Below are positions 24,282 through 36,963 of a stretch of 64,000 nt of DNA, piece by piece. The DNA is taken from assembly GCA_949152475.1 (NCBI GenBank), contig OX424564.1, forward strand, positions 8,308,001 through 8,372,000, given 5' to 3'. The position numbers were made by a program, and so were the translations under genes. How positions within the stretch are numbered: the stretch's first letter is position 1; each line of letters begins with the position of its first letter. The notes beneath the pieces are model-generated. The model worked only from the letters and a program-made list of their open reading frames with translations. It did not search any database and was not told the DNA's origin. The DNA comes from Terebella lapidaria (taxonomy: Eukaryota > Annelida > Polychaeta > Terebellida > Terebellidae).

Positions 24282-25212
24282 TAATGCAAACTAAAAATTG
24301 TAGCATGGCTACATGTATGTACCGGTACTTGTATTGTAGTTTTTCAATCGTAACATCATGATTTATAAACAAGTATCTGGATGCCCAGGTATCTGTCATA
24401 TCAGCAACACATATGAAGGGACGAGGAGGTACAATAATGTACATGTATATGATAAACGTAATAATGTTGGGAAATGTAGGGATGATTTGTAATGGATTCA
24501 ATGTCCATATACGGAATGATGTATCAACAAATATGTTTCTTTTTCGCAATTTCTAATGTTTGTTTTTCGTTCAACATTAAATTTGATTGAAACTGTAATA
24601 GATACATTAAAACTATAATAAATATACAAAAGAAACGAGTAGCAGTTTGGTATCATTCCTGAAACTAGGCTATACCCCACCTGATCCGAACAGAATGACA
24701 TGCAACTTACACTGAACACATCAATACAATACTGAATACATTGTACATGTATTACTGAACATGCGCTTCATGGCTGCCAATAATCAGCATAAAAAGATTC
24801 AACATGATTTATTGCCCCATGCTCCAGTCAAAAACAAAATCTGATTCATAAAATGACAAGAACAAAACTTCATGAGGCTATTTCCTCAACAGGTTCTTTC
24901 AATCTAATCTCCTGTAATACAGGAGATTTTCCACGTCATGCAATAATAAATACTATCGATTGTATTATGTGATACAATATGATATTAACAAATTGACTTC
25001 CACAACAGATTCGAGCAATAGTCAGCAAGTCTATTTATTCACAAAATACTCATATGACCAATGCTATGTCATAAGACATTGCCTATCATCCATCAAAAAT
25101 ATTTGGGATCAGCAAAACTGTCACCACTGACATGATCCCAGTGCAAACAAAAGCAGTTCAAACAGTACATCCAAGTGTATTTATTGGTCCATTTAAAGTC
25201 GTATCACAACTA
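24282..25212. other. Intergenic region between two convergent genes
   Basis: Contains AATAAA at 24617-24622 and 24945-24950 for the + strand gene and TTTATT at 25180-25185 (AATAAA on -, 28 bp past the stop) for TCF25. A short perfect hairpin, aatctcctg/caggagatt, lies at about 24905-24928. No gene seen. Confidence 0.5.
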
Positions 25213-28200
25213 TCAGTCCCAATCCTCTTCTGGTATTTCCTGGTCGTTGTCCTGGTTACCCTCGTTCTCCACAGGAGGCGCCACAGGTCGAATGTTGTTG
25301 AGCAGGTCTCGCATGGCATCCATGACCTGGACAATACCTTGTCGAAAGTTCTGACCCTGACCTTGACCTTGACCTCCTGCTGCCCCCTGGGGAACATCGG
25401 CTGCGGCTCCCTACACATATCAGGGATAATACATTATAATTATAAGTTCTTGGATACCGACTGGAAATATAACAGAAGATCAGAACTGTTGAGTTGATTT
25501 GTGTGCCGAATAAGAAAAGACTTACTTGAGGATTGAAATTAGGCATCAATGACTGGAAAAACATTGACAGGGGGCTGCCAGACATCTGTGCTCTCGTCGG
25601 CCTGGAACAAACCGCGGAGACACAAACTATGTACACAATTCTACCATAGCATAGTACCTGGTTAATCCATTTTATCATTAAAATGGAATCTTCATTAAAT
25701 GAAGAATCACCTCTCGGGTCGTGTGTATTCAGCCCTAGAGTCGGGAGGTGGCAGGGGATCATAGCTCATCACAGCGACATTTGCCAAATCCTGGAAAAAA
25801 ATCATACAATTCATACATTAGAAACAACCAAATGCACAGCTGATGAAAAGAATGAAGCTGATGTTTTATCATCACGAACTAAGGGCAGGAGGACATCTGG
25901 AGCAAACTACTGAAAATCATCCACAAATCCAATGTATATAATGACCTCCTTCCAAAAAGAAGATCCTCATTCAATACATTATCACTTACTGGAGGAAGGG
26001 CAGCTGTGGCTTCCTTCACCTCCGAGATGATGATGTGCCGATGAATGTTCCTGGGGGTTCCTTGGTAGCGAGTGCGTCGCCTGTAATCAACAACATAGTT
26101 CCTCATATAATATACACCTTAACAGAGACATGTACTGCTTCACAACTTCCTGAAGTTTTCAGCTTGATTGTACAAAGGTGACCATCGATTGTACAAAGGT
26201 GACTTATCGAGTTTCAGTGTGTTTCAACCTAACCTGTTGTGTAAATTAACAAGATATGAACTGTGGCAGTCCTTGAAACTAGCGTATCAAATCAACAAAA
26301 CAAAATGACACATTAAAAGATGAACTTTATTGAGAAAGAAAATTGACTCTAGCTAGTTTCAACTGCTTCTTTCTGCTGTACCGAAACAAAATCTCTTCTG
26401 TACTGGTGACACGAGGACACTAACTTTGCCGCTGACTCGGTGACGAGAGGATCATTGCGGTCGACCCGTGCGAGCACCTCTCGGACATTTCTCTCCAGCC
26501 ACATGACGACATCCGGCTCCTTCCAGCAGGAGAATGTTCGGCCAACGTACAGCGCAATCAGCTGCTCCAGCGCCTTTGACTGGCTGCCATGGGCCCATTG
26601 GAGGGAGTAGAAGCATGTTTTGAGAATGCTAGATCACTTGGAGAAAGACGACTTTACTTGACATCAAAAATATTAATGGAAAGGCAGAAAACATGAGAGA
26701 AAACCAGGGAACACACGTGTCTTAAAGCTCTTTGCCAATCGATGAGCAATTCAATTGGGCTCTCAAACAGTGAGCCATTGAGCAACTACTTGGCATCATC
26801 ATGTATTAATGTGTTGCAATGGTTGCCTATTACTGTATAGATGTGTTGCTATGGTTACCTGAGTGGTGCGCTGGTGAAGAAGCTGTGGCTGGAGACCAGA
26901 GTGTCTGCTGCCACACTGCACTTGTCCAGCAGTGTGAGTAAGAGACCAGGGAACATGATCAACGCCTGCTGCAGCTGTGGGCAGAATCAACGCAGCAGAT
27001 TCTCAAACGGACGGAAGTTACTTAGAACTGGAGTTGGTTATAATTTATTCAGAGATAAACAAAAGCACATGGTTACTGTAAGTGTCCTTGTAGACATGAG
27101 GTTTATCCCCTTAGAATTATTTGTTACATGCTTCAGTTCAACCCCCCGATTATTAATGATTTTACACACGCACTCCCAAGACACAATGTCATTATCAAAT
27201 GTTTTGACACGAGTTCATTAAGTTTTCAAATTCATGATTCTGAAAATGAAATCTGGTTTTATTTAATCGAAGGAAGGGAGAAAACTCTTGCGCATTTAAT
27301 TCCAAAAGAAGATACAGTGTACTCTGTATAAACCGGATCTCCAGGAGACCAGGGGAAAAATCCGGTATGGACAGAGCGCCGGTTTATCGAGAGTCTGGAG
27401 AGAGAGAACATCGATCTTCTCACCCACAATGCAGATACCGGCCGACTTCGTTTTTCACTGTTACACAACATAACGTAACTAAATACCGGCCAGCTATTTT
27501 AAGTACATGTAGTTACAAACTTTATGGACATCGGTGTGGTTGATATTATGTTATTGGTACTAGGTCGGATCTGTATAGATTTATTGCAGAACATTCAAGT
27601 AAATAATTTGAGTCAATGGATTATGAATTGTAGGTTTTCTATTGACATCATTATGATGTTGTGCTATTAGCACATCTTGAAGCCAACTGCAGAAAATACA
27701 TAGTAAGACAAGATTACATGGTGTCATAGAACTGTTGTCTGCGTTTATAGCATGCGCTGATTAATTATCACTTTGAACAATGCGTGTCACAGCAGTGATG
27801 AGCTTGCAATGATTTACTCGAGAAATCATGTCAGGTAAATCATGCATTCTTCAAATGACCCCTAACTAACGAAGTTTAGTTGTTGTTAATTACAATTTGT
27901 GAGCGCCATGTTCCCGATGCTGTTGTGTTTGCAAAGACGTGCGACTAAAGCGCAGCCTCTGACATCGGTCTGGGATCCGATGAAGTGCGGCTGATTGCAA
28001 TTGACACGCTGCAGTTTTGAATTATTGGGGTAACACCAGTTTGGACAATACAATATGGCCGGTTGGGTCACAGGAATAAGGCCGGTATATCGAGAGTTGC
28101 TTACTGTAGAAACAAAGGGGAAGAAATCGGGACCTAAGAGGGACGCCGGTATGGACAAAATTCCGGTATATACAAGAGCCGGTTTCGGCAGAGTACACTG

Positions 28201-31200
28201 TATGTTGAAGTTACATACCAAATCGTCTGCGGTGTTGACATCACTGCCGTCCTCCTGAGCCACGTGGAACATTGCGAGCGGAACGGAAAACGCAAAGTTC
28301 GGCAGCTGCGACAGATTCCTGTGTGCCTGAAACATGGAAAATAATATTCTTTGAATCTCAGATTTAGAGAAAATTAATAAATTAAGTGTCCAAGCAAGCA
28401 GAATATTTTATTTTTAAAGGTAATAACCACCTCCCACTCCTGGTAGAGCTGAATGAGGAACCTGTACTGACTCGACCTCAGGGCATAAAAGTCTATCATC
28501 AACAGTACACAGAGTGGGTCACCATCTGGATCTAGACTGAATCACACATAATTAGCTAGTTAGTTTAATGACCATGTTCCAAAAGGTCTGCAAATACATA
28601 TATAGTACAAGGCAATATACATTAGGTGTACACAAGAATATCATAGGATTTACAGATGCAATATTGTCAAGGCATGTAGGTATAACTTCAGAAACACTAC
28701 ACAATGTCAATGTCATCAATTTAGTTATTCATTATATTCTCAATGGCAATATGGCAATGTTCGTACCTCAATAATAGTTTACAAAATTCTAAGGCAGTCC
28801 TGTAGCAACCCCTCTTTCCCACAAAATTCAAATGCCGGAACAATGCGATATAAAATGCCCTGGAAAAATCAAGATACAAAATAATGATTCAAAAGAAAGG
28901 TTTTATTCATCAGCAAAAAGCAATTGTAATTTGATAATCAATCGAGTCTTTATGAAATACTATCCATACTTTGAATTTACCTGTTTTCCTGTTGTCTGTA
29001 GTCCAGACGTGCATTGCCCTGAGTCAGACTGAACACCGGATGGAAAGCACACTCAAATGTATACAACGCTCGTTCTGTTGAAACAGATTGAAAGTCATCA
29101 ACTTTGACAACGAAGAGTACATATGAAATTTAATGCAATGTATTTAGTGAAATTAAAAACTATGTGACAGAATATACCTTTTACATTCTCATCAGTTGGA
29201 AGAGAACCAAGATAAAGAATTTTTTTTTTGAAAATCAGTATGAAATTTTAACAATAACATTTCCCCTAATCTATTTCTCCTTTGGCATTGCTGCATCTTC
29301 CTTGTGTTGTAAACTGTTTGATTCCTTTTGAAGTTTCCAGTTCATCTGGGCAAGTGTTATTTTTCTTCAGGAACTACATTGGCCTATTATAATGTGCAGA
29401 CCTATGAAATCTGTTGCCATCTGTATATCTTCACTCATCTTACAGATCTCGCTGACTTGTAACAGTGTGTCGATGTGATGGGGGTGGACATTCACCATGT
29501 TCTGCAATATACACAATTGCGGTTAACATCACATTAACTTTATTATGTTCATGGAAAATACTTCAATACATACATTGTATATCTTTTACACAAATCAATG
29601 AGGTATGTATTCAAACAGTTATCAACTTTTGTCCAAATGAATGTACAACAGTGAAATCAGGCACGGCACCCACTATAATATTCTGTGCGTCCATGGACTC
29701 AACAGCGTCTAGAAACTGGAACTGGACTTTCTGGTAATCTTTACTGTGTTCAAATACGAAGAACTGACCACCTGGTTTGGTGTCAACTAGATTCATGGAA
29801 AGTCCTGAAACAACAAGAAGTGTTCTACATGTCATAAATAAAGTGGTTCTCCACATGCATACAATAAACTAAAATTGTGCACCTTAAAATGAAAAGTAAT
29901 GGTTTGGATTTATATAAGTTCATCCACAATATGATGAGGTAGTATACACTCCAATATCCTGTAATGCGCCTAATCCAGCACAGGCCTTTGACTCGGACCT
30001 CTAAAGCTCACCACTTTTAGACAGATGTGGCCACGTGTTTTTTGCCTGAACAAGCCAGGTGCTCCTTCTCAAAACTCGATTCCTTTGACGTCTGTTTGGC
30101 TGGTGGCTTTAGAAGACAACACATTTGATGAACATTTTTGCATCGCTATTTGTTGTACATGTAGTACTAGTATACTCTCACTTCAGGGAGCACACATTTC
30201 GGAATACATTCAATTCAGTATCTCTGAGGAACCTTTGTGACAACTTACTTTTGGTCAGCATGTACGACGTTTGATCCAAATATACGTCGCATTTCATTCT
30301 CTGGGTTGAAATGTCTATAGAGGAAAAAATACATAATGATAAATTGTTATAATTGATTACTCTTTGAGCATCAGCAAACACATCAAGCACTTTCTCTACA
30401 GTGGATCCTGTGTTAAAGACAACCTGTCGTGGGACGGTGAGAGACCACCTTCATGTGAGAGAGCATTTTACTTGGCCCCAAATGGCTTTCCATCATGTAA
30501 ATGATAAAAAATATACCTGTTATTTTAGACCACCTGTCACCTGAGACCACCTTTTTGGCATTCTTTGGGTGGTCCAAAAGACAGGATCCACTGTATATTT
30601 CTTTTTCAGAGGTGTAGATGGAGCTAGCTGCTGAAGTACCTGTGCTCGACATTCAGGATGGCTTTCGTACTGTAGCCTGTGTAGCTGTGCTCACGGCCAT
30701 TTGACACACCACCTCGCAACGGCAGCTCGCCCAGCATTTCATTGACTTCCCGAAGGCTTGCATCGATCTCGTCCTCCTGCGCAGAAATCGAGAGACAAGT
30801 TTGATAATCAGAAATGACTTGTGTGTTTATAATGAAAAGTATACTCTACACAAAATATATCACTTTACCAGGAAAGGCTAATGCTTCTCTAATGTCCTGC
30901 ATATAACAATCATTACCGATCCTTTGTCTTCTTTTTTCTCTGTAACCACATCATTTTTCTTTTTCTTCTTCTTTTTCTTCTTCTTTTTCACTGCAGCTAA
31001 CTGTGATGATGTGGTTGACTCATTATTGACATCGCTTAACTTCTCACTTTTGTCATCATGATCACTGCTTGACTTCACTTCAGAACAGTCCTCATCATTC
31101 AACTGTGTAACATAAACCACAAAAATTACACAAAATGTGACTTGTTATATCGCTACTGTCATACAATCCCATCTAGCAGTCCATCTTGAAATCCACATAT

Positions 31201-33050
31201 GGGTAGTCATACTACGAGCCATCCGTCCTAAATTCGCCGCATCCCCAAATTCGTCAACTTGATATTATCAGAACTCAGACGCTCGTTTTGTGGAAAATAA
31301 ATTACTGGAACAAAGATATCAGAGTCTCGATTGACGATCGAACTTGTTAGTTTCATTTACATTACAAGGCCTGAAATCCTCGTTGGCGATTTGGGAATGC
31401 GGCGAATTTAGGACGGATGGCTCGTATGCATTTCTTTTAATAAAAGTCTGAAAAAATGTAATGTCCAAGCTATCCATCTTACTTTTGTCCCAACCCTAAA
31501 TTCACCAACAATCTTTTAGACTCGATGAAATCTGTTTTATTCTATTGAAAATGATAATGCTAAAAAATGAAACATTGTTTCACTAGTCTATGATTCAAGT
31601 AGGGCTGTCATCGTTTGTCGCGACGTCGTTAAGTCACGACACACAAGTTCAAACGACATGTCGACTCAAATTTTGCCGACATGGTTGATAATTAGATTTG
31701 AAAACATACTCACGAAGGCTCCATTCATCATGGAAATGACTTACTGTGTACAGCGCTGTAGTGTATACATCACTCAATACAGCGCTGTACACAGTAAGGA
31801 AATGACCAGTAGAACGGCAACTCAGTGACATTACCGAGCAATGTATTAGTTTCTGACTTGTGTACGCTTTTGCGAACATGATAATATATTGTATCTTTAA
31901 TTGCGCTCTACTGGGAGTTAAACTGTTTAGTAATACGGAATTTTTGCTTTGTTTGGCCCCGAAGTCAGGAGAGTGAGGAGACAATACCCATAATGCAACA
32001 CCACCGTTGATCCACTGTCGATACACAAGTTTACACAACCCACGGTTGTGTCGCATGTTTCTACATAAACACGAAGTTTCACATAGATTTTCATGATTTC
32101 CGTACAATAATAGTTTCGGGAAATGGGAATGAATGATCGATTTTGTTTATAAGCATTTTTCTGCACAGCTGCGTTCAAACTTCAACTTCAAAGGCGACTG
32201 GCTTCAACCAGACAATGCAGTTCGTACAGTATCAGCGCGATATTCAGGTATTCGATATTCAGGTTCTGAAATTAGATAGATAAATAGTTAAATACGACTA
32301 AGTGTCAACATGTATGGCTGCAGAATTGATTAGAAAGTGTATAACAACAAACACCTCTGACAAAATGCCATATTGGAATACCAGTGCGTTGTGTTTTCTT
32401 GCCTCACTGGTACCCAAAATTTTGCAGACATTTTGGCGACATGTCGCGACTTTATTTTGCCGACGTCGCGACACGAGAATTCCAAACGATGACAGCTCTT
32501 AGATTCAAGTTCCAATGGTTGTCTGGGATCGACAAACAAAATCGATAGCCGGCGAATATGGGGATGTGGCGAAATTAGGATGAATACCTCGTACAAATGC
32601 TACAGCCTTAGAAGATCTATATGATATGATTATGTTATCACAAAGATTTCCATCACAAGATACCAATCAAATTAGATCCATTCACTATTGCCTATTTGTG
32701 TGTCACATGTGTGAGTTAGCCTCCACCGTGGCCAAATAGGTCAGTCTAACAGTCATTAGACTGACACATTTGGCCACGGTGGGGGCTATGTGTGTGTGTG
32801 TTGGGCAACATATAACATTTATTGTATAATGATGTGAAGTCTTTGGTTATCGAATACTAACCAAATCAAACGGGTTAACAGGTACAGTCTTGGTTGGTTT
32901 TTTCTTCTTTTTCGAAGCCGGCTGAGGAGTGGGGACATCTGTGTCAGTGTGGTCGTTATCCACTGCCTCAGACTGGTCTCGTTCTGCACTGGTAGTGGGT
33001 AGCACTAAGTCACTGTCCCCATGTAACTTTCGCAACGCCCTTGTTGACAT
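25213..33050 (-). CDS. TCF25: Transcription factor 25 / NULP1 (Rqc1 homologue), complete
   Basis: Conserved nuclear/cytoplasmic protein; its yeast homologue Rqc1 belongs to the ribosome quality control complex with Ltn1. Seventeen coding exons on the minus strand: 33050-32862, 31102-30917, 30776-30640, 30314-30249, 30091-30012, 29804-29674, 29501-29402, 29074-28981, 28859-28767, 28536-28431, 28326-28219, 26974-26859, 26583-26425, 26080-25990, 25790-25711, 25601-25526, 25410-25213. All phases agree, giving 669 aa (human 676). Recognisable blocks: N-terminal [11 protein letters not shown]; a run of 11 lysines; [117 protein letters not shown]; acidic end PEEDWD. A GQ-repeat lies near the C-terminus. 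Poly(A) signal at 25185-25180. Confidence 0.97.
27315..28200. mobile_element. Non-autonomous pogo/Tigger-like element in TCF25 intron 11
   Basis: Terminal inverted repeats: left CAGTGTACTCTG followed by ataaaccgg, right ccggtttcggcagagtacactg. TA dinucleotides flank both ends (27313-27314 and 28201-28202), as expected for Tc1/mariner/pogo insertions. Internal ccggtatggaca words repeat near each end. At 886 bp, with no DD-E transposase frame, it needs a helper. Family name rests on the terminal sequence style and the TA duplication. Confidence 0.8.
31213..31426. mobile_element. 214-bp foldback MITE in TCF25 intron 1
   Basis: Ends are inverted over about 37 bp: tacgagccatccgtcctaaa and ttcgccgcatccccaaatt at left, the inverse at 31385-31426. 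A diverged third arm (ggcgaatatggggatgtggc...tacctcgtac) lies at 32550-32593, on the far side of the hAT-like element. This suggests a second related copy that the hAT element split. Confidence 0.75.
31600..32501. mobile_element. Non-autonomous hAT-like element with 8-bp target duplication
   Basis: Terminal inverted repeats TAGGGCTGTCATCGTTTG (left) and caaacgatgacagctctta (right, one extra base). The 8-bp direct repeat gattcaag flanks both ends (31592-31599 and 32502-32509). Eight-base duplications and a TAGGG(C/T)TGTCA-like end are hAT hallmarks. Subterminal cgcgacgtcg/cgacatgtcg words are also inverted. Inside, 31740-31760 and 31778-31798 form a perfect 21-bp palindrome with a 17-base loop. 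No transposase; a 152-codon open frame on - has no recognisable motif. Confidence 0.88.
32717..32788. repeat. 72-nt near-perfect hairpin in TCF25 intron 1
   Basis: Arms of 33 bases (32717-32749, starting tagcctccaccgtggccaa; 32756-32788, ending cacggtgggggcta) pair with 3 differences around a 6-base loop. Short gtgt runs flank it. It could be a microRNA-like precursor or a tiny foldback repeat; sequence alone does not decide. Confidence 0.6.
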
Positions 33051-34009
33051 TGCTGTGATAAATCAACAACTTTATCACAATATTATCCACTGGAATGCCA
33101 ATGTAACACTGACAACTCACTGACTAAGCTAAACACACGACAATTCAATTTTATTTTTCAGGAAAGTTGAGATTTTGACAGGTTCTTTGCAGGAAGTTAA
33201 GAAATCAAAGACTCCGCAGTAAATATAAAAACTCGTACTAGATTCTAGTATTATTTGTTAAATCTAAATTCAAAATAAAAAAGTTAAATCTATTTAATGT
33301 ATTACATTACCAAAACATTCACTACAAAATACTCAGTTACTAGATAATGTATAGATATATATTTTTTACCAAAGTTCAAAGTTCTCATACCGGTAACTAA
33401 AAAGCGTCACGTACTAGACAGTTCGGTTCTCAGATAAGAGTCGACCGATATCCTCCAGATCATACTTGTATGTGAGCCAGGACGAAAGAAGTACCACAGA
33501 GCATCCAGTCACCCTGGTTCATGTCAAGAAAGTCATGGAAATTCGCTCAAAGAAGGAACCAAAACATGCACCATATATTTTGATTATATGTCACCGTTCA
33601 TGAAAATTCACCTTTTAAAAATCATTATTATATTTACCGTAATTGTTTTAGTTTTATATCACAGACTAGCAGTTTTATTTATGACTGTCCACCAGAGAGT
33701 GCAAGTAGACCTATCTCCTAGCGTTTACTGAATATTTCACGACATTATATACTATCCCATACCTAGTTTGTTATCATATACGGGCAAAACGCCCGCCGAA
33801 CAAACTATAAAAATGTAGGGTCCTATGGTAAGCACCATCTTACAAATTCACATGAAAACCGACCATTGTTTTTTGTAGAGTCTGGTTGTATACAGACCGA
33901 ACTACATCACCTCGATTGAAATATTTTGGTCTCCGTCCACTAAATGTTCCCAATTATCAGGAACGCTGCAGTATATTATATTCCGCGTACATTGGGTAGA
34001 AATAGGGCT
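33051..34009. other. TCF25 upstream region
   Basis: Contains the TCF25 5' UTR and promoter (not delimited). No other gene or strong repeat was seen. Confidence 0.4.
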
Positions 34010-34445
34010 GGTTTACACGATCAAACTACTCCAAACTTTCTACTTCAAACTACTTCAAACTCCTAAAGGTTAGTATGATGTAGTTTGATGATGGGTGTTT
34101 ACACGATCAAGCTCGTCACGTTAAACTACTTCAAACTCTTTCAAATTACGGTTTACACGGTCAAACTTCTCACTTCAAACTCCATCAAACTACATCAAAA
34201 TTTTCATTTGATGTTGATTTCTTATGCTTCAATGTCACGAGTGCTTACGAGTTTCAAAGTGAAAACCATGTTTTTCCTCACTTGAATATATGGAAAATAG
34301 CTTGAATAGTTTGACTGAGTTCGATCAAACTTTGTGGTGGAGTTTGAAGTATTCTGAAGTAGTTTGAAATAGTTTGAAGTATCGGTTTACACGATCAAAC
34401 TTAGCGTCAAACTCCAAAGTTTGAAGTATTTTGAAGTAAAAGTTA
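34010..34445. mobile_element. Foldback MITE of caaactacttcaaact sub-repeats
   Basis: The left part has repeated gatcaaactactccaaac and cttcaaactacttcaaactc words. The right part has the inverse, tttgaagtattttgaagta and gaagtagtttgaaatagttt. The motif ggtttacacgatcaaac occurs at about 34015, 34150 (variant cggtcaaac) and 34384. No coding content. Ends and target duplication are not resolved. Confidence 0.65.
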
Positions 34446-35051
34446 AAGGCATATGGTCGGGAACAATCGGCGTCATTCGGTATGATCGTAATACATTCGT
34501 GATACTGTCACAACAAACCCTCCATCGCACACAAACTCCAGCCAATTTGCTGATTTATCCCGACTTCAGTATTTTGTTTCGTCGGGAGCAATTTAATTCC
34601 AAGATTGTGTGTTAGCAGAACAGATGAGCTGAATCCACAATTTTAACTCTTAACTTGGAAGAATTAATGCTGATAAGCTAAATAAGCTACGTTTTCACAT
34701 TTCAATACACGAGGCATTGACATATATCCTATTTGTTATAGATCTGGACCACAACATTAGACGATTTGGTTTCGCTCAGTCTAAATGTCATGGCAACAAA
34801 TGATCTCAGTTCACCTACCTCAGACTAACCAGATGTTTGCGATTTTGAAGGTCCACATCAATATTATGCTCCTGCGATGCAATATTTATCGAGCCTGTGA
34901 TACACAAGCTTTTACTGTTTCAAGATACTTTCCTGGTTAACAGACTTAATTGGTCCTGTCTGTGTGGTATCATGGATATTGGCGACTTTAATGTATTTTA
35001 TTAGGCCTATTCACAAATCACACAATAGTAGGTACATATTGACATTATGCA
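34446..35051. other. NUDT19 downstream region
   Basis: Non-coding. It includes TTTATT at 34997-35002, i.e. AATAAA on the minus strand 50 bp past the NUDT19 stop, a plausible poly(A) signal. Confidence 0.5.
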
Positions 35052-36963
35052 CTATAAGTTGTGCTTCGTTGCCCTTGACAGAGAGGCCCAAGGATCGGAG
35101 CCAGATGAGTCTTTCTTCTTGGATCCAGAGGGATTAGTGAATAATCCACATGGTAAATCCACAGTACAAACAAAACCACGCTCGTTCAAATTCGCTCGAT
35201 GGCATAGATGCCCTGATGACACGAATTCTTCAGTCGACTGTGACACAACTCCCATATCCCTGACACCTAAAAAGTCGGGATTTTCTGGATATTTTTCATC
35301 GCCTAGAAAACATACAAAAAGCGCACATACCTCAACAATCTGACAACGGAATATGTAAAGAATTATTTACAACAGTAGTGTCGCTCCACCAAACATACAA
35401 TGATAATTTATTTAAGGAAGTCCGCTCCAAACAGTGAGGGGAGGGGGGTCAGAGTTTTTTTAAAAAAATAAATAACTGCATCAACATAATCTAGAGCTTC
35501 AAAATGACATATTTTATAAAGTAACTGATCAGCATCCTAAAAGTGAAAGAAAATAGATGTGAATATGGAAAAAAATGTGTAAAAATACAATAATTTATGT
35601 CATATTAGGTAAATGTTTGTGATTTTTATCGAATATGTTGAAGAAACCAGCACGGTGACCCCTATTTTTTCTTTTCAGTATTAGATTGCTGATCGGTTAC
35701 TCTATTAAATAGTTCATTTTGAAGAGATATAACTTTTAAATTTTGACTTTTCGTTACCTCCCTGTTTGTAGCGCACTACGTTAAAATGCATGTGTAAATT
35801 AATTTCGATGTGTACCTGGCAGCACGAATGCAAACCCATCCTGACAAGACATAGGGACTGGGAAAAACTTAATCATTCCCTGGGGTTCCCTGAGATTGAC
35901 GTAGGTGGCCAGTTTGCCGATGCTGGGGAAGACAGAGAGTCTGTCACTTTCATACATCTGAGGACCGAACATCTGGATACGCTCGGCAGCTCTCTCAGCC
36001 AGCCACATCCTTGGTGTTCTCCACTATCGTTAGTGAACACAGACAAATTGGGAAATGAAATTCCATCTTGGATGGTAAAAACGTGGAATAACTATATGCA
36101 TGGAAATGTAGACAATTTTACTTTTGAATGCATAATTGAAGTTTTTTTTTATGTACAAACTTAATACATGCGACAATGAAGAGATACCATTCGGGTACCT
36201 CTGCCACAGTTGTTTCGTCTGTGCAAGCCTCAGCACCATCTGGTTGAGAATCCAGGCAACAGACATAGAACATCGTATCATAACGTTTGGGCTTGGGTGG
36301 AGGCTTGTCGATCTTCTTCATTGCTGGAGTCAGCCAGTTACTCCACTCGAACAGTGCCCAGACATTTGGAACGACATCAAACTCTTCACAGAGTGCTGAG
36401 AAGGCCGCGGGATCAGAACTGACTCGCTGTCTCCAGGTAACAACATCGAAACTATCTGGCATGTCGTACATTGGCGGCACGATTTTTCTGGGAAATCCTC
36501 GCGAGTAAAGGCGCCTCTTAGGGTCCTCTTTTCCGGGAAAACCTTCCTTGTGTGAAACGAACAGCAATCCACTTTCCTCAAAGCTTTCACGTAGGGCGCA
36601 AATCTTGAACGCCACGTCTGGACATACACTGTCTGTCCAATGCCTATTGGATTTGAGCATGCTGACTCGAGGTCCCGGGGGTTGTTGGGATGCCTCAATA
36701 ACATCCATGGGTAGTCCAGTCACCTTCTCGAAAATCTTACGCCATGTACTCCTGTCGAAATCAGCATCGCTGATGCAGCCTCCCGGATAGACATACCCGT
36801 CAGGCATGAAGGGACTGGAGGAACCTCGCTTCAACATCAGGATATTGAATGACCGGTCAGAAGACGATGGCTCCTCTCGTCCCTCGCCGGAGTTGTCAGG
36901 GGCGGCCACGACGAGAGTAGCAGCTTCCCTCCAGTACTCGGGGCTAGGTCTCCTGGTCGACAT
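35052..36963 (-). CDS. NUDT19: NUDT19-type Nudix hydrolase (acyl-CoA diphosphatase)
   Basis: Family members hydrolyse CoA and acyl-CoA to 3',5'-ADP and phosphopantetheine, in peroxisomes in mammals. Exons on minus: 36963-36199, 36023-35816 and 35302-35052, phases 0 and 1 agreeing; 407 aa. Visible: REAATLVVAA first strand; LMLKRG...FMPDGYVYPGG; the Nudix core RESFEESG at 125-132, separated from the PGG (60-62) by the insertion typical of this subfamily; NVWALFEWSNWLTP; RYDTMFYVCCL; and the C-terminal FVLPGDEKYPENPDF block, which ties exon 3 to the family. I chose ATG 36963 (MSTRRPSPEYWREAA, adenine at -3) because it matches the family's start. An in-frame ATG at 36999 adds 12 residues in a poor context. 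The C-terminus ATKHNL is not a standard peroxisomal PTS1. Head-to-head with the CAS gene. Confidence 0.93.

Noticed and set aside
24905-24928. Hairpin followed by T run, terminator-like
   Set aside because: Rho-independent termination is bacterial; the genes here are eukaryotic with poly(A) signals.
25340-25385. aaggtcaaggtcaaggtcag run resembling nuclear-receptor half-sites
   Set aside because: It codes for a Gly-Gln repeat in the last exon of TCF25; it is not part of the dispersed repeat.
31649-32107. 152-codon frame inside the hAT-like element
   Set aside because: No transposase motif or similarity recognised; the element is only 902 bp.
35047-35343. 98-codon + strand frame
   Set aside because: It is antisense to NUDT19 exon 3; the minus-strand reading matches the family C-terminus and joins in phase.
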